This document shows, piece by piece, positions 43,435 to 49,196 of a stretch of DNA of 49,196 nt. The translations under genes were made by a program, and so were the position numbers. The notes beneath the pieces are model-generated. The model saw only the letters and a program-made list of their open reading frames with translations, had not been told where the DNA came from and made no database searches. The stretch is from Blastococcus sp. MG754426. GTDB taxonomy: Bacteria; Actinomycetota; Actinomycetes; Mycobacteriales; Geodermatophilaceae. Position 1 is the first letter of the stretch; every line of letters begins with the position of its first letter. Location: the NCBI RefSeq assembly GCF_021699055.1, contig NZ_SSXC01000026.1, positions 1 to 49,196 on the forward strand, in the 5' to 3' direction.

Positions 43435-44124
43435 GTGGGACTGCTCGACCGGCTCTTCGGCCGCAGGCGCCCGCACGAGGACCGCGGCCACGCGGGGTAC
43501 GGCGGGGGCTACGGGGCTCCCGGCGGCCACGGCGGCGCCCCGGCGGGCCAGCCCTACGGCGCGCCGCAGCCGACCGCCGACGACCAGGCGATCGAGCGCT
43601 ACCGCTACCTGCTGCGCACGGCGCCGCCCGACCAGATAGAGCAGGCGCACGCCGAGGCGTTCGCCCAGCTGGCCCCGGAGCAGCGCGCCCAGGTGCTCGG
43701 CCGGCTGAGCGAGTCGGTGCCCGCCGGCGAGCGGCCGGCCGGTGACGACCCTCGGACGCTCGCCCGCGCCGCCACGCGGGCCGAGCTGCGGCAGCCCGGG
43801 TTCATGGAGCGCACCTTCGGCGGTCCCGGCGGCGGGCCGGGGTACGGCCCGGGGCGCGGGTACGGCGGGCCGGGCATGGGCAGCATGATCGGCGGCAGCA
43901 TGCTCGGCACCATCGGCGGTCTGGTCATCGGCACGGCGGTCGCCGATGCGCTGTTCGACACCGGCCTCGGCGACGGCGGGCTCTTCGGCGGGGGCGACGA
44001 GGAGGCCTACGCCGCGGGGTACGAGGACGGTGCCGGCGGCTTCGAGGACCCCGGGGCCGGCTACGGCGGCGACTACGGCGGTGGCGACTTCGGCGGCGGG
44101 GACTTCGGCGGCGGGGACTTCTAG
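43435..44124 (+). CDS. glycine-zipper membrane protein with GGGDF tail
   Basis: A 229-residue protein not assigned to a known function. The N-terminus GLLDRLFGRRRPHED is basic, followed by Gly/Ala/Pro-rich sequence. Residues 45-115 form a helical domain with IERYRYLLRTAPPDQIEQAH and LAPEQRAQVLGRLSESVPAG. Then comes a glycine-rich turn and a hydrophobic glycine-zipper helix MIGGSMLGTIGGLVIGTAVA. The C-terminus is acidic and Gly-rich, ending in three GGGDF units. GAGGAGGAACC precedes the GTG. The stop codon interlocks with that of the convergent gene in CTAG. Confidence 0.75.
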   Translation: MGLLDRLFGRRRPHEDRGHAGYGGGYGAPGGHGGAPAGQPYGAPQPTADDQAIERYRYLLRTAPPDQIEQAHAEAFAQLAPEQRAQVLGRLSESVPAGERPAGDDPRTLARAATRAELRQPGFMERTFGGPGGGPGYGPGRGYGGPGMGSMIGGSMLGTIGGLVIGTAVADALFDTGLGDGGLFGGGDEEAYAAGYEDGAGGFEDPGAGYGGDYGGGDFGGGDFGGGDF

Positions 44125-44546
44125 GCGCCGCGCCGCCGCCGGAGCAGCAGCAGGCCGAGCACCGGCAGCACCAGCGGCACGTACCCGTAACCGCGGCCGA
44201 ACTCCGACCAGACCGTCTCGTCGGGGAACGCCGCCGGGTCGGCCAGTGACAGCGTGCCGACGACGAGCACGCCGGCCAGCTCGACCAGGATCGCGGCCAG
44301 TGCGGTGCGCCGGCCCCCGCGGCCGCCGCGGGCCAGCGCCACGGTGGCCACGACGTACACGGCCGCCGCGAACGCCGACAGCAGGTAGGCCAGCGGGGCC
44401 TCGTCGAACCGGGTGGCCAGCTGGACGCCGGCGCGAGCGCCCGCCGCGAGCGCGAAGATGCCGTAGAGCAGCACCAGCACGCGCGCGGGCCCGGCGGAAC
44501 CCGGCGCCGCCGCCTCGGCGGGCCGGCCCAGCCCGCGGTCACGCAC
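44121..44546 (-). CDS. integral membrane protein, four helices
   Basis: A 141-residue protein with about four hydrophobic helices: VLVLLYGIFALAAGARAGVQ, YLLSAFAAAVYVVATVALA, ALAAILVELAGVLVVGTLSL and VPLVLPVLGLLLL, ending in an Arg-rich tail. The start at GTG 44546 lies eight bases inside the end of the upstream membrane protein gene, so the two are cotranscribed. Function unknown. Confidence 0.75.
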   Translation of the reverse strand: MRDRGLGRPAEAAAPGSAGPARVLVLLYGIFALAAGARAGVQLATRFDEAPLAYLLSAFAAAVYVVATVALARGGRGGRRTALAAILVELAGVLVVGTLSLADPAAFPDETVWSEFGRGYGYVPLVLPVLGLLLLRRRRGA

Positions 44547-44901
44547 CCGTGGCCTCCCACAGCTGAAGCAGGCGCCACACCATGACGCCGACGGCGGCCG
44601 CCGCGACCGCGAGGACGGTGCCGGCCCAGCGGCTCCGCTCCGCCTGCGCCCACAGCACCCCCGCGACCGGGATGAGCAGCACACCGAACAGGTAGCCGAG
44701 GAACGTGGGGATGTCGGCGGGGGTGCCGTCGCCCATCCGCGCGAACGCCAGCACCGCCTGAAGGACCAGGAGCGCCTCCAGCAGGCCGGCGCCGGCGAGG
44801 TGCACCAGGCCGGTCCGGCGGCGCGCGACGGTGGACGCCAGCCCGGCGAGGACCACGAGGGCCGCCACGGCGGTGATCGCGACGACGAGGGCGGGGCTCA
44901 C
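44539..44901 (-). CDS. integral membrane protein, four helices, partner of the next gene
   Basis: A 120-residue membrane protein with four helices: LVVAITAVAALVVLAGLAS, LVHLAGAGLLEALLVLQAVL, FLGYLFGVLLIPVAGVLW and WAGTVLAVAAAAVGVMVW. GTG 44901 starts the reading; the frame extends upstream without support. Its stop overlaps the start of the downstream membrane protein gene. The two small membrane proteins may form one complex. It is divergent from the iron-transport operon. Confidence 0.72.
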   Translation of the reverse strand: MSPALVVAITAVAALVVLAGLASTVARRRTGLVHLAGAGLLEALLVLQAVLAFARMGDGTPADIPTFLGYLFGVLLIPVAGVLWAQAERSRWAGTVLAVAAAAVGVMVWRLLQLWEATGA

Positions 44902-45041
44902 GATCGCGGCGCGGGCGGGACGGGGGCGAGCACGGCCCCATCCTCCCGCCCCCGGGGCGCGGGGCGGCTGCGGGGTCGCCGGCGCGGCTCGACCGGGTGT
45001 GCCGGCCGCGACCCCGGTGCGGACCGGCCGGGACCGGTGTG

Positions 45042-45060
45042 GCAGGTTAGGCACACCTTA
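45042..45060 (+). promoter_or_regulatory. IdeR/DtxR iron box
   Basis: The 19-mer ending AGGTTAGGCACACCTTA matches the IdeR/DtxR consensus TTAGGTTAGSCTAACCTAA at about 14 positions. It lies 38 bp before the ATG of the iron-siderophore lipoprotein gene, where a metal-loaded repressor would block transcription. An additional TTAGGGCTCCCTAG lies directly after it and could be a second half-site. Confidence 0.8.
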
Positions 45061-45098
45061 GTTAGGGCTCCCTAGCCTCAGTCCCCGACAGGAGCACC

Positions 45099-46112
45099 AT
45101 GCGCACCGCCGCCCGGCCGCTCACGGCCCTCGCCCTCCCGCTCACCGCCGTCCTGGCGCTCTCCGCGTGCGGTGGTGACGCCGATGCCGAGACCGCCGCC
45201 CCCGCCGAGACGGAGACGGTCAGCTTCACCTGGGACCGGAACGTCGCCGGTGAGGACGAGGAGCCCGAGTACGAGCAGACGACCGTCGAGGTCCCGAAGA
45301 ACCCCGGGAAGATCGTCACCTTCGACATCGCCAGCCTCGACACCATCGGCGCGCTCGGCGGCGAGATCGCCGGTGCCCCGCTCGACAACGTGCCGGACTA
45401 CCTCCAGCAGTACCTGGCCGACGACGCCTTCAACGCCGGCACCCTCTTCGAGGCCGACCTCGTCGAGATCGAGGCGCAGCAGCCCGACCTCATCGTCGTC
45501 GCCAACCGCTCCGCGGCGCTGTGGGAGGACCTCAACGAGATCGCGCCCACCGTCGACCTGAGCCTCCGGGGCTCCTACACCGAGAACCTCGAGCGCAGCG
45601 CCACCTTCCTCGGCGAGGTGCTCGGCGCGGAGGAGGAGGCCGCCGCCGCGCTGGAGGAGATCGACGCCGGCATCGAGGAGGCGCGCGCCGCGACCGCCGA
45701 CGCCGGCCCGGGCCTGGGCCTCATGGTCTCCGGCGGCGAGCTCAGCGCGCTGGCGCCCGCCGGCGCGGACGCCGTCGGACCCGCTGTCCGCGGTGGCCTG
45801 ATCTACGACGTCTTCGGCGTGGAGCCCGCGGTGGAGGACGTCGAGGCGGCCACCCACGGCGAGCCGGTCTCCTTCGAGTTCCTGCTCGAGGTCGACCCCG
45901 ACACCCTCTGGGTCGTCGACCGGGACGCCGCCACCGGCGAGGCGGGCGCCCAGCCGGCCGCGGCGGTGCTCGACAACGAGATCGTCCGGCAGACGACCGC
46001 CGCCCGGGAGGACCAGATCGTCTACCTCGACCCGATGGCCTGGTACATCGTGTTCGGGGGCCTGGACTCGACGCAGATCATGATCGACGACGTCCTCCAG
46101 ATCGCGGGGTGA
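45099..46112 (+). CDS. iron-siderophore ABC transporter substrate-binding lipoprotein
   Basis: A 337-residue lipoprotein. The signal peptide ends LALSAC with the lipid-attached Cys24. The mature part is a class III periplasmic-binding fold with IVTFDIASLDTIGALGGEIAG, PDLIVVANRSAALWEDLNEI, and LDNEIVRQTTAAREDQIVYL, close to the CeuE/FatB/YclQ group that binds catecholate-type siderophores; FDIASLDTI and Arg/Tyr residues fit that group. It captures ferric siderophore outside the membrane for the two permeases and the ATPase that follow. The IdeR-type box upstream suggests induction in iron shortage. The siderophore itself is not predictable, and no synthesis genes are in the window. Confidence 0.92.
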   Translation: MRTAARPLTALALPLTAVLALSACGGDADAETAAPAETETVSFTWDRNVAGEDEEPEYEQTTVEVPKNPGKIVTFDIASLDTIGALGGEIAGAPLDNVPDYLQQYLADDAFNAGTLFEADLVEIEAQQPDLIVVANRSAALWEDLNEIAPTVDLSLRGSYTENLERSATFLGEVLGAEEEAAAALEEIDAGIEEARAATADAGPGLGLMVSGGELSALAPAGADAVGPAVRGGLIYDVFGVEPAVEDVEAATHGEPVSFEFLLEVDPDTLWVVDRDAATGEAGAQPAAAVLDNEIVRQTTAAREDQIVYLDPMAWYIVFGGLDSTQIMIDDVLQIAG

Positions 46113-46152
46113 CCGCCCGGCACCGGGCCGCACGGCTGGCCCCCCGTCGCCC

Positions 46153-47172
46153 GTGACGACGCTCACCGCGACCCCGACGAGCACCCCCACCCGGATGCGG
46201 TCCCGCCGCACCTGGGTGGGGGTGCTCATCGGCGTGCTGCTCGTGGTCCTCGCCGTCACGAGCCTGTTCGTCGGGGTCTCCGACGTCACCCCGGCGTCGT
46301 TGCTGGCCGGCGGCGCGCAGAGCGACGCGGCCTTCCTGCTGGTGGCCAGCCGCATCCCCCGGACCGTCGCCGTCGTCCTCGTCGGCGCCTCCCTCGGCAT
46401 CGCGGGTCTCATCCTGCAGATGCTCGTGCGCAACAAGTTCGTGGAGCCCAGCACGACGGGCGTCACCGAGTTCGCGACCCTCGGCATGCTCGTCGCGATG
46501 ATCTTCTTCCCGGGCATGGCCGTCTTCGGCAAGATGGGCGTCGCCGCGGTCTTCGGGCTGATCGGGACCTGGGTGTTCCTCCGGGTGGTCCGCTTCGTGC
46601 CCGTGCGGCAGCTGGTGCTCGTCCCGCTGGTCGGGCTCATGCTCGGCGGTGTCGTCGAGGCCGTGACGACCTTCTTCGCCTACCGCCTGGACCTGCTGCA
46701 GTCGCTGCAGCAGTGGTCGCTGGGCAGCTTCGCCAGCGTCATGCAGGGCCGCTACGAGCTGGTCTGGGTCGCGGGGCTCATGGTCGTCGTCGCCTGGGTC
46801 GCCGCCGACCGGTTCAGCGTCATCGGGCTCGGCGAGGAGTTCGCCACCAACCTCGGCCTGGACTACCGGCGCGTGGTCGCGATCGGGATGGTCGTCGTCG
46901 CGGTGATCACGGCGGCGGTGCTGGTCACCGCAGGCATGATCCCGTTCCTCGGGCTCGTCGTCCCCAACGTCGTGAGCCTGATCATCGGCGACAACGTCCG
47001 CCGCGCGGTCCCCTGGGTGGCCGGGCTGGGCGCGGTCTTCGTCGTCGCCTGCGACATCCTGGCGCGGGTCGTCCGCTTCCCCTACGAGATCCCGTTGTCG
47101 CTCGTCGTGGGCATCATCGGCGCCGCGCTGTTCCTCTGGCTGCTCCTGCGGAAGAAGAGCCGTGCTCACTGA
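46153..47172 (+). CDS. iron-siderophore ABC transporter permease, first
   Basis: A 339-residue FecCD/BtuC-family permease with about nine to ten transmembrane helices. RIPRTVAVVLVGASLGIAGL is the family entry motif, followed by LQMLVRNKFVEPSTTGVTEF. GMIPFLGLVVPNVVSLIIG near residue 260 is the loop that touches the ATPase. GTG 46153 starts it; the ribosome binding site is weak. It overlaps the second permease gene by 11 bp. It forms a heterodimeric channel with that protein. Confidence 0.93.
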   Translation: MTTLTATPTSTPTRMRSRRTWVGVLIGVLLVVLAVTSLFVGVSDVTPASLLAGGAQSDAAFLLVASRIPRTVAVVLVGASLGIAGLILQMLVRNKFVEPSTTGVTEFATLGMLVAMIFFPGMAVFGKMGVAAVFGLIGTWVFLRVVRFVPVRQLVLVPLVGLMLGGVVEAVTTFFAYRLDLLQSLQQWSLGSFASVMQGRYELVWVAGLMVVVAWVAADRFSVIGLGEEFATNLGLDYRRVVAIGMVVVAVITAAVLVTAGMIPFLGLVVPNVVSLIIGDNVRRAVPWVAGLGAVFVVACDILARVVRFPYEIPLSLVVGIIGAALFLWLLLRKKSRAH

Positions 47173-48175
47173 CCCCGCCCCGCAGACCGCCCCCCGCCGG
47201 ACCTCCGCGCACCTCCGCGAGCGGTGGGCGCAGCCGCCCGTGCGGCTGGCGGTGCTCGGCGCCGCCGTGCTGGTTCTCGTCGTCGTCTACCTGTTCACGG
47301 ACGTCCCCGGCTCGCTGCTCTTCGCGCTGGAGATCCGCAGCCTCGCCGTCGCGGCCATGGTCGTCGTCGCCACGGCCGTGGGGGTGTCCACGGTCGTGTT
47401 CCACACGATCACGCAGAACCGCATCCTCACCCCGTCGATCATGGGGTTCGACGCGTTCTACCGGTTGATCAGCACCGTGATCGTCTTCCTGTCGGGCTCC
47501 GCGTCGTTCCTGGCCTTCGACGCGCTCACCCTGTGGCTGGTCCAGGTCGCCGTCATGGTCGCGTTCAGCGTGCTGCTGTTCACCTGGCTGTTCGGCGGCA
47601 AGCGGCGCTCGCTGCACCTCATGCTGCTGGTGGGCATCGTGCTCGGGACCTTCTTCCGCGCGGTGACCGAGTGGATGCAGCGGATGCTCGACCCGCTGGA
47701 CTTCCAGGTGCTCTCCGACTCGCTGTTCGCCTCGCTCACCCGGCCCGACGAGCTGCTGCTCGGGCTCACCGCGGGGCTGGTCGCGCTGGGCTGCGCCGCC
47801 GTCGTCCCCCTGCTGCGCACCCTCGACGTGCTGACCCTGGGCGCGCCGGCGGCCGTGGGGCTCGGCATCGAGCACCGGCGGGTCGTGATGGTGCTGTTCA
47901 CGATCGTCTCGGTCATGGTCGCCGCCTCGACGGCGCTGGTCGGGCCGATCCTGTTCTTCGGGCTCATCGTGGCCAACCTGGCGTACTGGTACGCGGGGTC
48001 GTTCCGGCACGTGTGGACGCTGCCGTCGGCGGTGCTCCTCGGCATGGTGTGCCTGCTGGGCGGCCAGCTCGTCCTCGACCGCGTGCTCGACTTCGGCGGC
48101 ACCCTGTCGGCGGTCATCGAGTTCTCCGGCGGCCTGTTCTTCCTCTACCTCGTGCTTCGGAAGGGGGCGCGGTGA
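47162..48175 (+). CDS. iron-siderophore ABC transporter permease, second
   Basis: A 337-residue FecCD-family permease with about nine helices. EIRSLAVAAMVVVATAVGVS begins the conserved core, NRILTPSIMGFDAFYRLI follows, and STALVGPILFFGLIVANLAY is the ATPase-contact loop. It resembles the second permease of YclN/YclO-type petrobactin importers, which are less like the usual FecD. GTG 47162 lies inside the end of the first permease gene, and its stop overlaps the ATPase start (GTGA), so the operon is tightly coupled. Confidence 0.92.
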   Translation: MLTDPAPQTAPRRTSAHLRERWAQPPVRLAVLGAAVLVLVVVYLFTDVPGSLLFALEIRSLAVAAMVVVATAVGVSTVVFHTITQNRILTPSIMGFDAFYRLISTVIVFLSGSASFLAFDALTLWLVQVAVMVAFSVLLFTWLFGGKRRSLHLMLLVGIVLGTFFRAVTEWMQRMLDPLDFQVLSDSLFASLTRPDELLLGLTAGLVALGCAAVVPLLRTLDVLTLGAPAAVGLGIEHRRVVMVLFTIVSVMVAASTALVGPILFFGLIVANLAYWYAGSFRHVWTLPSAVLLGMVCLLGGQLVLDRVLDFGGTLSAVIEFSGGLFFLYLVLRKGAR

Positions 48176-48930
48176 TCACGCTCGACAACGTCACCAAGCG
48201 CTACGGCGGCCAGGCGGTCGTCGACGACGTCTCGATCACCTTCGGCGCCGAGGGCGTCACCTCGCTCATCGGGCCGAACGGCGCGGGGAAGTCGACGCTG
48301 TTCGCCCTGGTGGGCCGGCTGATCGCGCCCGACGCCGGCCGCGTGGCGGTCGACGGCATGGACGTGGCGACGACGCCGTCCGCCCAGCTGGCGAAGGTCC
48401 TCGCCGTGCTGCGGCAGGACAACCAGGTCGCCGCCCGCCTGACCGTGCAGGACCTGGTCGAGTTCGGCCGCTTCCCGCACTCGCGGGGCCGGCTCACGGT
48501 GGTGGACCGCGACCACGTCGAGCGGGCGATCGGCTACCTGGACCTGGACCCCTACCGGCAGCGGTTCCTCGACGAGCTCTCCGGCGGGCAGCGCCAGCGG
48601 GCGTTCATCGCGATGGTGCTCGCGCAGGACACCGAGTACGTGCTGCTCGACGAGCCGCTGAACAACCTCGACCTGCGGCACATGACCGAGATCATGCGGC
48701 TGGTCCGGCAGATGGCCGACGACCTGGGCAAGCGGGTGGTCACGGTGCTGCACGACATCAACTTCGCGGCCACCTGGTCCGACCGCATCGTCGCGATGCG
48801 CGACGGCGCGGTCGTGGCGGACGCGGCCGCGCGCGACATCATGCGGCCCGAGGTGCTGGCGGCGGTCTACGACACCTCGGTCGACGTCCGGGAGATCGAC
48901 GGCCGGCCGGTCGCCCTCTACTACGGCTGA
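48172..48930 (+). CDS. iron-siderophore ABC transporter ATP-binding protein
   Basis: A 252-residue ABC ATPase of the FepC/FecE type. Walker A is GPNGAGKST at residues 34-42, the Q-loop is in LRQDNQVAARL, the signature is ELSGGQRQR near 135, Walker B is YVLLDEPLNNLD near 157 and the switch histidine is VLHDINFA. It powers import through the two permeases. GTG 48172 overlaps the stop of the second permease. It is the last gene of the operon; a strong hairpin follows. Confidence 0.95.
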   Translation: MITLDNVTKRYGGQAVVDDVSITFGAEGVTSLIGPNGAGKSTLFALVGRLIAPDAGRVAVDGMDVATTPSAQLAKVLAVLRQDNQVAARLTVQDLVEFGRFPHSRGRLTVVDRDHVERAIGYLDLDPYRQRFLDELSGGQRQRAFIAMVLAQDTEYVLLDEPLNNLDLRHMTEIMRLVRQMADDLGKRVVTVLHDINFAATWSDRIVAMRDGAVVADAAARDIMRPEVLAAVYDTSVDVREIDGRPVALYYG

Positions 48931-48971
48931 CCGGGCCGCCCCCTGGGCCACGATCGAGGCACCTGATCATG

Positions 48972-48999
48972 GCGCGTCCTCCCTCGCGGGGGGACGCGC
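48972..48999 (+). terminator. hairpin after the iron-transport operon
   Basis: A stem of about 12 bp (arms beginning GCGCGTCC and ending GGACGCGC, with one T-G pair) closes on the loop TCGC, 42 bases after the ATPase stop. No U tract. Confidence 0.7.
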
Positions 49000-49117
49000 T
49001 GCGGTGCGGGAGGACGCCCCTCGGCGGGGTGGCGCCGAAGTGTCCGTGACTCCGCAGTAACCCCTACGGCGCCGTCTCGTTGTCCGGGCACGTCCACCGG
49101 ATCCCGAGGAGCGCCCC

Positions 49118-49196
49118 GTGAACCCGTCCTCCCGCCGTCTGCTCGGGGTGGTGTCCGGCGCCGTCGTCGCCGGCGCCCTCCTCTCCGCCCCCGCCC
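49118..49196 (+). CDS. start of a secreted protein, cut by the window edge
   Basis: Only the first 26 codons are present. GAGGAGCGCCCC precedes GTG 49118. The peptide NPSSRRLLGVVSGAVVAGAL, continuing with LLSAPA, is a typical Sec signal sequence. The mature protein is outside the window and cannot be named. Confidence 0.6.
   Translation, partial: MNPSSRRLLGVVSGAVVAGALLSAPA

Overview
The window is a chromosomal segment of a very high-GC actinobacterium. Its gene content (LGFP-repeat secreted proteins, a DUF222/13E12-type HNH protein, a DUF5318 protein, an IdeR-type iron box, a mycothiol-type MDMPI-fold protein, widespread GTG starts) suggests a Geodermatophilaceae-like organism; the genus is an inference. 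There are no rRNA or tRNA genes, no CRISPR array and no transposase. The only mobile element seen is an intein inside dnaB. Region 1 (1-15300) follows the gene order I remember for Mycobacterium tuberculosis Rv0046c-Rv0058: ino1 and a PadR regulator on the minus strand, then DUF5318, a class A penicillin-binding protein, a GT87-like membrane glycosyltransferase, rpsF-ssb-rpsR-rplI and an intein-split dnaB. An endonuclease IV gene and a secreted-protein gene are inserted between the glycosyltransferase and rpsF. Several parS-like 14-mers (5127, 15283, 19288, 29667) fit a position fairly near oriC. Region 2 (13777-24600) holds an LGFP-repeat protein, a decayed gene fragment, a membrane desaturase with its flavin/2Fe-2S reductase divergent from a PucR-type regulator, a toroid-fold protein, a methyltransferase, and an AGPS-like FAD oxidase translationally coupled to dinB. 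Region 3 (23900-28100) is the thiamine island. The overlapping operon thiM-thiE-thiD-tenA runs on the minus strand behind a TPP riboswitch. Back to back with it, a second TPP riboswitch on the plus strand precedes a zinc-dependent medium-chain dehydrogenase. That dehydrogenase is not a standard thiamine gene and is the most interesting lead in the window. Region 4 (28100-44900) is accessory and housekeeping: an MDMPI-fold enzyme, a SNF2-like helicase, a DUF3152-LGFP metalloprotease-like protein, an alpha/beta hydrolase with a YnfA-like protein, the DUF222 HNH protein, a DLH-like hydrolase divergent from a WYL regulator across a palindrome, an AraC-glyoxalase pair, phosphoglucomutase, glycerol kinase, a frameshifted PAS-GGDEF gene, an HMG-CoA lyase-like/flavin reductase pair, a glycine-zipper protein and two small membrane proteins. 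Region 5 (45000-49196) is a complete iron-siderophore ABC importer (lipoprotein, two permeases, ATPase) behind an IdeR/DtxR-like box, followed by the start of a secreted protein cut off by the window edge.
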